Shown here piece after piece: positions 1-6,836 of a stretch of 9,752 bases of DNA (within the stretch, counting starts at the first letter, position 1; every line of letters starts with the position of its first letter). The notes beneath the pieces are model-generated. The model searched no databases and was not told where the DNA came from. It worked only from the letters and a program-made list of their open reading frames with translations. This DNA comes from Helicobacteraceae bacterium (GTDB taxonomy: Bacteria > Campylobacterota > Campylobacteria > Campylobacterales > SZUA-545): NCBI GenBank assembly GCA_031273735.1, contig JAISRI010000056.1:1-9752 (forward strand). Direction: 5' to 3'. The translations under genes and the position numbers were made by a program.

Positions 1-141
1 GGAGAAACGACCGTTGGCGGTTGGAGGATTCAAAGAGTGTTGGTTGATTCTGTGATCTTAATCAACGGCAAAGCAAGAAAGGCGCTATCGCTAAACGACG
101 GCGCGCAGAAAAACAAATACATCGTGAAGGTAGGTGGATGA
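1..141 (+). CDS. C-terminal end of a PilP/GspC/MshK-like pilus assembly protein (5' partial)
   Basis: An open frame enters from the left edge and ends at TGA 139-141, giving the last 46 residues of a protein. The tail contains GGWRIQRVLVDSVIL followed by a short lysine-rich end. This resembles the C-terminal 'homology region' of GspC, PilP and MshK proteins, in which a G-W-x-V/I segment followed by a hydrophobic V-x-L strand packs into a small beta-barrel that contacts the periplasmic N-domains of the secretin. Its stop codon overlaps the mshL start in an ATGA arrangement (138-141), so the two are translationally coupled. Position directly before mshL matches mshK in the Vibrio msh order. The family call rests on a short segment plus context, and the start and any membrane anchor lie outside the window. 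Confidence 0.62.
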   Translation, partial: GETTVGGWRIQRVLVDSVILINGKARKALSLNDGAQKNKYIVKVGG

Positions 142-1700
142 AAATGAGAGCGCTAAGAGCATTGACTATTGCGTTCGCTTTGGCGGTCGCAACATACGCG
201 GCTTGCCCTGGGGAAAGATTTGACGTGTCGATCAAGGAGCCGATCGGGCTTAAAGACGCGCTCTTGTCGATTATTGAGGAGTGCGATTTATCTCTTTCAA
301 TTGAAGGGGAGGGGACGCAAGCGCAGTTTGAATCGGCGAAGATCGGTTATGTAACTTTGCGCGCGGTTAGCGCCGACGAGGCGGTTGATTTCTTCTTGCA
401 AAGAGCGAATTTGCACGGAACGCTTGTTAACGATCTGCTAACTATTCGTTATCTGGATACGCGGTTGTTCAGAGTGGATTTCGTTAATAACAGCCGCTCT
501 GGATCGAGCACTGCAGACGTTAAAATTGGCACCGCTACGGGTAGTAGCAGTTCGTCCGGTTCAAGCGAAAGCAGTAGCGATAGCGCGACTACGATCAAGA
601 CCGAAGAGAAGTTTGATCTATGGACGACGCTTAGCGAGGAGATCGGTTCTATCCTAAACCGTCCAGAAGACGGCGCGGCGGCGGGTTCGAAGAACTCCGT
701 GTTCGTCAATCCTACCAGCGGTTTGGTTACGGTAACGGGAACGCGCCGTCAGATCGATCGCGTTAGCGAATACCTCGATAAGCTCCTTACCTCGCTTAAA
801 AAGCAGGTGTTAATCGACGTTCAGATCTACGAAGTTCAATTAGACGACGATAATACTAGCGGTATTAACTGGTCGGCGCTAGAGGTTAGCTTTGGCGGTA
901 ACGGCGAAGACGGCGCTTTGGGCGATTACCGCTACAGAGACAGTTGGGAGGATCGTACGTCTAATCGAACAACCACGAAAAGTTTTACCTTTAGCGGCGG
1001 CGCAAGGTTTAACGCCGCTGGAATGTTTAACTTCTTAAAGACGCAAGGCGAAGCAAAGTCGCTATCCAATCCTAAAGTGCTTGCAATGAATAATCAGCCT
1101 ACGCTGATTAGCGTTGGTAAGAACCTAAACTATCAAACGTTATCTAGCACAACGCTTTCGGGTAGCTCTAGCGGTTCTTCGACGGAGAGCGTAGAGCAGG
1201 ATTCGCTCTTTGTCGGCGTGCTTTTGGATATTACGCCGCAGATTGACGACGAGGGTTATATTACGCTACGGCTAAACCCCTCTTTTAGCGATTTGTTGCG
1301 TCCTAGCGACGAAACTCCGCCGCCCGCTGCGGGCACTGTCGACGCAAGCGGCATCCGTCAAATTGCGCCCGATACCAAAAGCCACAGAATTAGCTCGGTT
1401 GTTCGTGTGCGCGATAGAGACGTGATTGTGCTTGGCGGTCTGATCGACAGCAGCAACTCCGTAAGCGAAAACAAAATCCCGCTCTTGGGCGATATTCCCT
1501 TTTTGGGCAAGCTATTTGGTTCCAAAAAGACGACCGTAAAGAATCGCGAGATTGTGTTTGTTCTTACCCCAAGTATCGTTGTGGATGATAAGCCGCAACC
1601 GTCGCTTAAAGCGCTTGGTTATAGCGACGCTATGCTTGAATCTATCAAAGAGGTTCAGGTCAATAGAGAACCCAAGCTGAAAGAGTTTGATGACGAGTGA
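138..1700 (+). CDS. mshL: MSHA-type pilus secretin MshL (outer-membrane channel)
   Basis: This 520-residue protein is a secretin that would form the outer-membrane pore through which the pilus fibre passes. Residues 1-22 are a signal peptide (K2, R4, R7 then a hydrophobic stretch ending TYAA before C23). The residue at -3 from C23 is Tyr, so this is a poor lipobox and lipidation, common in MshL, is uncertain. C23 and C49 may pair as a disulfide. Residues about 25-110 are an STN/N0-like periplasmic domain, followed by a Ser-rich linker (about 117-152). A further N-domain (about 170-245) contains VFVNPTSGLVTVTG. The secretin domain follows, with SLSNPKVLAMNNQPTLISVG, VLLDITPQI and the signature IPLLGDIPFLGKLF at 447-460, ending in a beta strand with VFVLTPSIV. 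A second Ser-rich insert (about 334-352) lies within the secretin core. ATG 138 is preceded by GAAGG (126-130) at good spacing; ATG 144 is an alternative. It overlaps both neighbours. Confidence 0.93.
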   Translation: MKMRALRALTIAFALAVATYAACPGERFDVSIKEPIGLKDALLSIIEECDLSLSIEGEGTQAQFESAKIGYVTLRAVSADEAVDFFLQRANLHGTLVNDLLTIRYLDTRLFRVDFVNNSRSGSSTADVKIGTATGSSSSSGSSESSSDSATTIKTEEKFDLWTTLSEEIGSILNRPEDGAAAGSKNSVFVNPTSGLVTVTGTRRQIDRVSEYLDKLLTSLKKQVLIDVQIYEVQLDDDNTSGINWSALEVSFGGNGEDGALGDYRYRDSWEDRTSNRTTTKSFTFSGGARFNAAGMFNFLKTQGEAKSLSNPKVLAMNNQPTLISVGKNLNYQTLSSTTLSGSSSGSSTESVEQDSLFVGVLLDITPQIDDEGYITLRLNPSFSDLLRPSDETPPPAAGTVDASGIRQIAPDTKSHRISSVVRVRDRDVIVLGGLIDSSNSVSENKIPLLGDIPFLGKLFGSKKTTVKNREIVFVLTPSIVVDDKPQPSLKALGYSDAMLESIKEVQVNREPKLKEFDDE

Positions 1701-2484
1701 TAGGCTCTATGCGCGCGCGAGGACGTTGTTTGAGGATAGCGAAAGCAACTCTTATTACGTCCTTTTAACGCGCACAAGTCAAGTCTATAGCCGAATTGAA
1801 AACGCTTTCAAAAACCCATTCAAAATCCTACTGATCACGGGAACGCCCGGCACAGGCAAAAGTTATGTGCTGAGGCGTTTTTATCACGATCAGCGCGATC
1901 GCTATCCGATGTTTTTCTATCCAAGCGCCACCTTTACGAATGAACAGCTTATTGGGATATATAAGTCGCTCTACGGCAAGGTCGTCAAAGCAAAAGATAT
2001 GCACGGGCTTATCGCCGCTTTTAGCGAAGGAGAGATTAAGCCGATCTATATCCTGCTTGACGAAGCGCAACTTTACGACGAGGATCGCCTCGAGTGGATC
2101 AGAATGCTTTCAAACGAGGGCGTTTTTCGCTTTGTCGTCGTAGTTCACCGCGTCGATCAAGAGGACGTATTGGCAAAAGAGCATTTCCGAACGCGCACCT
2201 TCGAGAATATCGACTGTTCTCCGATCGAACCCGCAGAAGTTCCGCGATTTATCGAAACCAAGCTGTTGCTTGGCGAGCTTTCCGAGTTTTACGAACGTTT
2301 TAGTCAGGCAAACTTTGATAGAATATACGATCTTACGCGCGGAAACCTGCGCGATCTAAACAGACTGATGAACCGTTTTTTCGATCTATTGGACGATTAC
2401 GAGCAAAACAGACCGCATAAACTGCCGAGACGTTTTTCCAATAAATATATCGAGATGGCGGCGATTGAATTAGGAATGCTCTAA
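1690..2484 (+). CDS. mshM: MshM/ExeA-like AAA+ ATPase of pilus assembly
   Basis: This 264-residue cytoplasmic P-loop ATPase belongs to the ExeA/MshM group. ExeA, with ExeB, helps place and assemble the secretin through the peptidoglycan layer; MshM is the pilus-locus member. Counting from ATG 1690, Walker A GTPGTGKS is at 51-58, Walker B YILLDEAQ at 120-127, and a sensor-2-like segment TRGNLRDLNRLMNR at about 216-229. It is about the length of the ATPase domain alone: there is no transmembrane helix and no C-terminal peptidoglycan-binding domain as in Aeromonas ExeA. The start is ambiguous. A TTG at 1687 is in frame just upstream, but ATG 1690 is the normal codon and has AAGAG (1681-1685) ahead of it. 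It overlaps the mshL end by 11 bp, so translation is likely coupled. Confidence 0.88.
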   Translation: MTSDRLYARARTLFEDSESNSYYVLLTRTSQVYSRIENAFKNPFKILLITGTPGTGKSYVLRRFYHDQRDRYPMFFYPSATFTNEQLIGIYKSLYGKVVKAKDMHGLIAAFSEGEIKPIYILLDEAQLYDEDRLEWIRMLSNEGVFRFVVVVHRVDQEDVLAKEHFRTRTFENIDCSPIEPAEVPRFIETKLLLGELSEFYERFSQANFDRIYDLTRGNLRDLNRLMNRFFDLLDDYEQNRPHKLPRRFSNKYIEMAAIELGML

Positions 2485-3312
2485 ATGGATAGAATCGATC
2501 GGCTTGAGCGAAGTTGGATTATTTTTAAGATAAAAAAAATACTAAAAACCGCCTCTTTGTTCGTTGTAACGCTTGTAGCGGGCGCGTCGATCGTCTATTT
2601 TTTGTTGGGCGAAAAAGAGATCGAAGCGCAAGAGCAGACGCAAACGACCGTTAGCGGCGGGGGCGTAATCGTATCCGATCCAAAACCGATCGAACAAAAA
2701 ACGCCCGATCAGATTCCGCCCAAGAGCGCGAACCAATCGACCCAACCAATCGGGGTCGAGAGCCAACCAACTCCTCCGATCGAGGTTGCGAGTCCGCCAA
2801 AAGCGGAGCGTTACGTTCCGACTAAACCCAAGATGAAACTTAGCGCCAATTACGATTTTATAACCGATCTCGATCGGCGCGTAGCGTTGGCGATCGCCGA
2901 ATCTTCGCCCCCGCCCGCGCGAAACGTTTCGCCGATCGTTCGATCGTCGCAAAACTATTCGCAACCGACTCAATCGACAACAAGAGGCGCAAACGTCTCT
3001 ATGTCGAAGGTTTCTGGCTTAAAAGATTTAGAAGACGCTTTTAATAGGCAACCTACCTACTCAAAAGCGGTCGATATTGCGGAAACCTATCTGAAACAAA
3101 ACGAGTTTCAAGAAGCCTATACTTGGTCGCTAAGAGCAAACGAGCTAGACGAAAAAGACGAGCGCAGTTGGGCGGTTTTCGCGCAGGCAAGCTACAAGTT
3201 GGGCGCGCGTGATCGCGCTATAAACGCGCTAAAAGGCTATCTTAACGCGCGATCGTCGGTTCGTCTTAGCGCTTTACTTTCACAGATTGAATCGGACGGA
3301 GGAACAAGATGA
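2485..3312 (+). CDS. Membrane-anchored TPR protein, MshN-like
   Basis: This protein has 275 residues. A basic N-terminus (RSWIIFKIKKILK) precedes one hydrophobic helix at about 22-42, giving an N-in, C-out bitopic topology. Residues about 45-170 are a low-complexity Pro/Gln/Ser/Thr-rich stretch suited to crossing the periplasm. Residues about 178-268 form tetratricopeptide-like helices, for example AVDIAETYLKQNEFQEAYTW and the next pair at 226-253. This layout (membrane helix, disordered linker, TPR end) is that of MshN, and the gene sits where mshN sits in the Vibrio locus. Campylobacterota relatives are often called CDC27-family proteins. Its ATG follows the mshM stop codon with no gap, and AGGA (2472-2475) serves as ribosome binding site. 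The 3' end overlaps the next gene by 4 bp (ATGA). The precise role is not known from sequence; a scaffold for the periplasmic part of the pilus machine is the natural inference. Confidence 0.75.
   Translation: MDRIDRLERSWIIFKIKKILKTASLFVVTLVAGASIVYFLLGEKEIEAQEQTQTTVSGGGVIVSDPKPIEQKTPDQIPPKSANQSTQPIGVESQPTPPIEVASPPKAERYVPTKPKMKLSANYDFITDLDRRVALAIAESSPPPARNVSPIVRSSQNYSQPTQSTTRGANVSMSKVSGLKDLEDAFNRQPTYSKAVDIAETYLKQNEFQEAYTWSLRANELDEKDERSWAVFAQASYKLGARDRAINALKGYLNARSSVRLSALLSQIESDGGTR
3298..3302 (+). promoter_or_regulatory. Strong Shine-Dalgarno GGAGG for the small exported protein gene
   Basis: GGAGG lies 6 bases before ATG 3309, inside the end of the upstream TPR gene. It is the best ribosome binding site in the pilus operon. 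It supports the 3309 start and argues that this unrecognised gene is really expressed. Confidence 0.7.
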
Positions 3313-3851
3313 GACTTTTAATTACTTTATCGTTTGCTTTCGCTTCGCTATACGCGGCGTCGCCGACGGATAAGACGCTTGAGCTTTACCAAAAAAAGGA
3401 ATACGAAAAGGCGTGTTTAGAGGGCGCGAAAATTGCGCGGACTTACAAAAACGACGAAACGTTTCTTGGCGCTTACGGCTTCGCCTGCTTAAATAGCGAC
3501 TATATCGACTACGCCGCGCTGGCGGGTATCTATATGCGCGAAACGCCCGGCAACCGCCAAAACGCGAGTTATATTCTGACCGTCGCGTTACAAAAAAAGC
3601 TACTCTATCAAGCGTTAGCCGACGGCGTAGATCTGGGCGATACCTATTTGCCAGACACGCCGCATATCATATCTAAGGTTTTTAACGCCTACGCGCAAGG
3701 CAAATATGAAAAACGCGGAGACGGTTCTTATATGATCGACTTAGGAACCGATCAGGCTTTGCTAGATAGCATTACCGAAAACGGACGCTTCAAGGTGCGT
3801 ATTCGAAGATACAGCGACGGAAGACTCGTCGCCGAACATCTATATTGGTAA
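3309..3851 (+). CDS. Small exported protein of unknown function in the pilus operon
   Basis: I do not recognise this family by name. The 180-residue product has a clear signal peptide (MRLLITLSFAFASLYA, probable signal peptidase I cleavage near residues 16-17 before ASPTDK), so it should be periplasmic or outer-membrane associated. The mature part starts with about 85 residues of helical, TPR/Sel1-like character (TLELYQKKEYEKACLEGAK and following), with C36 and C60 available for a disulfide. It ends in a shorter, probably beta-rich part with GRFKVRIRRYSDGRLVAEHLYW split by charged residues. The start is set by GGAGG at 3298-3302 and by a 4-bp ATGA overlap with the TPR gene. It lies between the mshN- and mshE-like genes, a place with no counterpart in the Vibrio order. 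An accessory role in pilus assembly, perhaps working with the TPR partner, is inference from position only. Confidence 0.8.
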   Translation: MRLLITLSFAFASLYAASPTDKTLELYQKKEYEKACLEGAKIARTYKNDETFLGAYGFACLNSDYIDYAALAGIYMRETPGNRQNASYILTVALQKKLLYQALADGVDLGDTYLPDTPHIISKVFNAYAQGKYEKRGDGSYMIDLGTDQALLDSITENGRFKVRIRRYSDGRLVAEHLYW

Positions 3852-3860
3852 GAGCGCGCT

Positions 3861-5570
3861 ATGGATTACTCGGTTAGCAGTTTTAGAAAAATTAGGCTCG
3901 GAGACGTTTTAATCGCCGCTGGGTTAATCACAAAAGAGGAGTTAGATCGCGTCCTTGATTTACAAAAAAAAGATAGCAAAGGGCGTAAATTAGGGCAGCT
4001 CATCGTCGACGAAGGGCTTGTATCCGAAGAGACGGTGCTAAAAACCTTAGCGGAGCAAATGCGCGTTCAATACCTTGAACCCGGCACGTTCGAGGGCGAT
4101 ATGAAGCTCGCTTCTAAGCTCAACGTCAATGCCCTAAAACGTTTTTCGATCGTTCCCGTGCGCGAAGAGATCGACGGCTATCTGATCGCTTTCGTCGATC
4201 CGCTCGATATTGCGGCGCAGGACGCAGTTCAACGCGCCCTTCCCGACAAACCTTTAATTCTCGCAATCACCGCGCAATCCGAAGTGCAGAGGATCGTTGC
4301 GCGGATTGAAACGCAAGAGGGGCTTCGCTCTACGCTAAACGAGATCCGTAGGGAGATGGCTTCGGGCGCGGCGGAGGTAACGCTGGCAAACGCGCACGGC
4401 GAATCGGCGGTTATGCGTCTAATAGAGATTATCATTAAAACGGCTGTGTTTCGGAGGGGAAGCGATATTCACGTCGAACCGAGCGAAAATAGTTGTCTTG
4501 TGCGCGTGCGTATCGACGGCGTTTTGACCGAGCAATTCGTTTTCGAAGCCGATCTCTACCCGCCTTTAAGCTCGCGCATTAAACTTCTAGGAGATCTTGA
4601 TATTGGCGAAAGGCGCAAGCCGCAAGACGGGCGCTTTAGCTTTACGGTCGATAACAAAGAGTTCGACTTTCGTCTTTCTACGCTCCCGATCGCTCACGGC
4701 GAATCGATCGTTATGCGGATTTTGGACAAGAGTAAAACGCTTGTTCGCCTCGACGAGATGGGCTTCACGCCCGCCAATCTGGAGCGTTTTCGCAGGGCTA
4801 TGCGAAAACCCGACGGGATCGTTTTCGTTACGGGACCAACGGGAAGCGGTAAAACGACGTCGCTTTACGCGGCGCTTAACGAGGTCAAAAGCGTAACGCA
4901 TAAGATGATCACCGTCGAGGATCCTGTGGAGTATCGTATGGAGATGCTCCAGCAGGTTCAAGTTAATGAAAAAGCGGGACTGACCTTTGCGGGCGCTTTG
5001 CGCTCGATCTTGCGCCAAGACCCCGATATTATCATGATCGGCGAGTCGCGCGACAAAGAGACGATCTCGATCGCGATCCAAGCGGCGCTAACGGGACACC
5101 TAGTTTTCACCACGCTTCACACCAACGACGCGCCAAGCGCGATTACCCGCGTAACCGATATGGGCGTAGAGCCGTTTTTGCTCGCTTCGTCGGTTGTGGC
5201 GATTCAGGCGCAGCGGCTTGTGCGAAGAATATGCGTTCATTGCAAAAAAGAGGTCAAATATCCCAAAGAGTTAATAGAGCGGATCAAACATATGTCGCCT
5301 TCGGAAGTCGATCTGAACAAGATTACTTTTTACAAAGGCGAAGGTTGTCCAAAGTGCGGAATGAGCGGCTACGCAGGACGAACGATGATCAGCGAAGTGC
5401 TGGAGATTGACGAAAATATCGCGAGCTTAATCGTCGCCAACGCGCCAAAATCGCAGATTGTAAGCGAAGCGAGAAAGGCGGGCTTCGACGAAATGTTCTC
5501 CGACGGGCTTCGCAAAGTCGCTAGCGGAGAAACTACGCTCGAGGAAGTTATACGCGTAGCGAAATCATGA
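3861..5570 (+). CDS. mshE: MSHA/type IV pilus extension ATPase MshE (GspE/PilB family) with c-di-GMP-binding N-domain
   Basis: This 569-residue cytoplasmic hexameric motor ATPase would power pilin polymerisation. The N-terminal MshEN domain (about 1-150) carries the c-di-GMP-binding signature twice. The first copy is complete: R12-L13-G14, L17, G21, L28, L32, Q35. The second is conservative: K43-L44-G45, I48, G52, V59, L63, Q66. The ATPase core has Walker A GPTGSGKT (325-332), Asp box TVEDPVEY (351-358), Walker B region IIMIGESRD (390-398), His box TGHLVFTTLHTND (411-423) and a tetracysteine zinc site C458/C461 with C496/C499. Full length and intact, it is typical of GspE/PilB/MshE. One oddity is GESRD where the family nearly always has GEIRD. 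It starts 9 bp after the preceding stop with only a weak AAGAG ribosome site (3850-3854), and its end overlaps the next gene by 4 bp. GspE of a type II secretion system is the alternative, but the secretin, the ExeA-like gene and MshEN favour the MSHA pilus. Confidence 0.93.
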   Translation: MDYSVSSFRKIRLGDVLIAAGLITKEELDRVLDLQKKDSKGRKLGQLIVDEGLVSEETVLKTLAEQMRVQYLEPGTFEGDMKLASKLNVNALKRFSIVPVREEIDGYLIAFVDPLDIAAQDAVQRALPDKPLILAITAQSEVQRIVARIETQEGLRSTLNEIRREMASGAAEVTLANAHGESAVMRLIEIIIKTAVFRRGSDIHVEPSENSCLVRVRIDGVLTEQFVFEADLYPPLSSRIKLLGDLDIGERRKPQDGRFSFTVDNKEFDFRLSTLPIAHGESIVMRILDKSKTLVRLDEMGFTPANLERFRRAMRKPDGIVFVTGPTGSGKTTSLYAALNEVKSVTHKMITVEDPVEYRMEMLQQVQVNEKAGLTFAGALRSILRQDPDIIMIGESRDKETISIAIQAALTGHLVFTTLHTNDAPSAITRVTDMGVEPFLLASSVVAIQAQRLVRRICVHCKKEVKYPKELIERIKHMSPSEVDLNKITFYKGEGCPKCGMSGYAGRTMISEVLEIDENIASLIVANAPKSQIVSEARKAGFDEMFSDGLRKVASGETTLEEVIRVAKS

Positions 5571-6835
5571 CCGAAACCGAAGCGCCTCTCGATATTAGCG
5601 TTTTATACGTCGAAGACGAAGCGCAAACGCGAGAGGTTGTCGGCGGTTTTTTGCGCCGTCGCGTCAAGGAGTTATACGAGGCGAGCGACGGCGAAGGCGG
5701 ACTCGTCTATTACTCGCAGTATCATCCCGATCTAGTTATCGTCGATGTAAGAATGCCCAATATGAACGGGCTGGATATGCTCGAGCGGATCAAAGAGCGC
5801 GGCAAGAAAGCTAGATCGATTGTAACTACGGCTTTTAACGACGAAAGCTCTCTTATGCGTTCGATCGATCTAGGCGTGGATTGCTATTTGAAAAAGCCCG
5901 TTTCGACCGATATGCTTGCGCGGGCGGTGCGCCGCGTTGGAAGCCAGATTTTAACAAAACGCGACGACGACGCGCAAAGCGCGCTTAACGAAAAAATTTT
6001 AAGCAACGTATCCGTAATGATGTTGGTTTTACAAGAGGAACGGATCGTCTATGCGAACCGCGCGCTTTTGGAGTTTGCGGGCGAAACGGATATAGAGAGT
6101 TTTAACGCAAATTGCGCGATTGAGCGCCTATTTTCCAAAAGCGATCCGAATCGAAAATATACCAAATGGATCGCGGAGCTTGCCAAAACGAAAGAGCGTA
6201 GCCGCATAGTAAGAATGAGGTCGCTAAAAGATAGCGCAAAGAGCGGTAGTTTTGTCGTTAAAGCCGATCGGATCGACCAAAAAGACTGGATTATCGCGTC
6301 GTTTGCCGACATTACGCGCATTGCTAAAGAGCGCGAAAGGGCGCTTAGCGACGCGTTGACCGATTCGCTTACCAAGATTTTCAACCGCAGAAAGTTTGAC
6401 GACGAGGTTTCCCGCGAAATATGCGGCAAACGGAGCGAAAGAGCGCTGTCGATCATCAGCCTCGACGTCGATCGCTTCAAAGAGATCAACGACAACTTTG
6501 GACATAGCGCTGGGGATATAGCGCTTGTAGAGATCGCGAGGCTTGTTAGAGGCGAGATCAGAAAGAGCGATATTTTTGCGCGCATAGGCGGGGAAGAGTT
6601 CGCAATTTTACTTCCGGAGAGCGATCTAGGCGGCGCGAGCGCGCTTGCGGAAAAGCTCCGCGTTTTGATCGAGAGCAAGGTTTTCGAGTCGATCGGACGA
6701 ATTACTTGCAGTTTTGGCGTGGCGGAGCTAAAAGAGGGCGAGAGCGCCGACGAGTTTGTTAAACGCGCCGATTCCGCGCTCTACAAAGCCAAAAAGAGCG
6801 GGCGCAACTGCGTCGCGCTAGATATCGGCTTGTAG
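5567..6835 (+). CDS. Response regulator diguanylate cyclase (REC - PAS-like - GGDEF)
   Basis: This 422-residue cytoplasmic protein is predicted to make cyclic di-GMP from two GTP when phosphorylated. The REC domain (about 10-125) has the acidic pair E16/D17, the phospho-acceptor D60 in VIVDVRMPNMNG, T87/T88 and K110-P111, so it looks functional. Residues about 140-250 resemble a PAS domain (VLQEERIVYANRALLEFAG, and DITRIAKERERAL at the exit helix); what it senses is unknown. The GGDEF domain (about 262-420) has DSLTKIFNRR (266-275), the active-site GGEEF at 341-345 and an intact inhibitory I-site RKSD at 332-335, five residues ahead. It is therefore predicted active and product-inhibited. There is no EAL or HD-GYP domain. 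Its ATG overlaps the mshE stop by 4 bp, placing the enzyme with its probable effector. No partner histidine kinase is visible within the window. Confidence 0.92.
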   Translation: MTETEAPLDISVLYVEDEAQTREVVGGFLRRRVKELYEASDGEGGLVYYSQYHPDLVIVDVRMPNMNGLDMLERIKERGKKARSIVTTAFNDESSLMRSIDLGVDCYLKKPVSTDMLARAVRRVGSQILTKRDDDAQSALNEKILSNVSVMMLVLQEERIVYANRALLEFAGETDIESFNANCAIERLFSKSDPNRKYTKWIAELAKTKERSRIVRMRSLKDSAKSGSFVVKADRIDQKDWIIASFADITRIAKERERALSDALTDSLTKIFNRRKFDDEVSREICGKRSERALSIISLDVDRFKEINDNFGHSAGDIALVEIARLVRGEIRKSDIFARIGGEEFAILLPESDLGGASALAEKLRVLIESKVFESIGRITCSFGVAELKEGESADEFVKRADSALYKAKKSGRNCVALDIGL

Positions 6836-6836
6836 T

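Noticed and set aside
1687..1689. TTG as start of mshM
   Set aside because: An ATG follows immediately at 1690 in the same frame with better spacing from AAGAG; the TTG adds only one residue.
2740..2800. Short CCAACCAA-type direct repeats in the mshN-like gene
   Set aside because: They are imperfect and encode the Gln/Pro-rich linker; low-complexity coding sequence explains them.
2542..2973. 143-codon open frame on the minus strand inside the mshN-like gene
   Set aside because: The Arg-rich antisense product mirrors the low-complexity linker of the real gene; no domain or start signal supports it.
4587..5081. 164-codon open frame on the minus strand inside mshE
   Set aside because: It lies opposite the conserved ATPase core, is rich in Arg/His/Asp and has no recognisable motif or ribosome site.
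6049..6678. 209-codon open frame on the minus strand inside the cyclase gene
   Set aside because: The plus-strand frame encodes a clear REC-GGDEF protein through this region. The antisense translation is Ser/Leu/Arg-rich with no domain, a typical shadow of a biased codon set.
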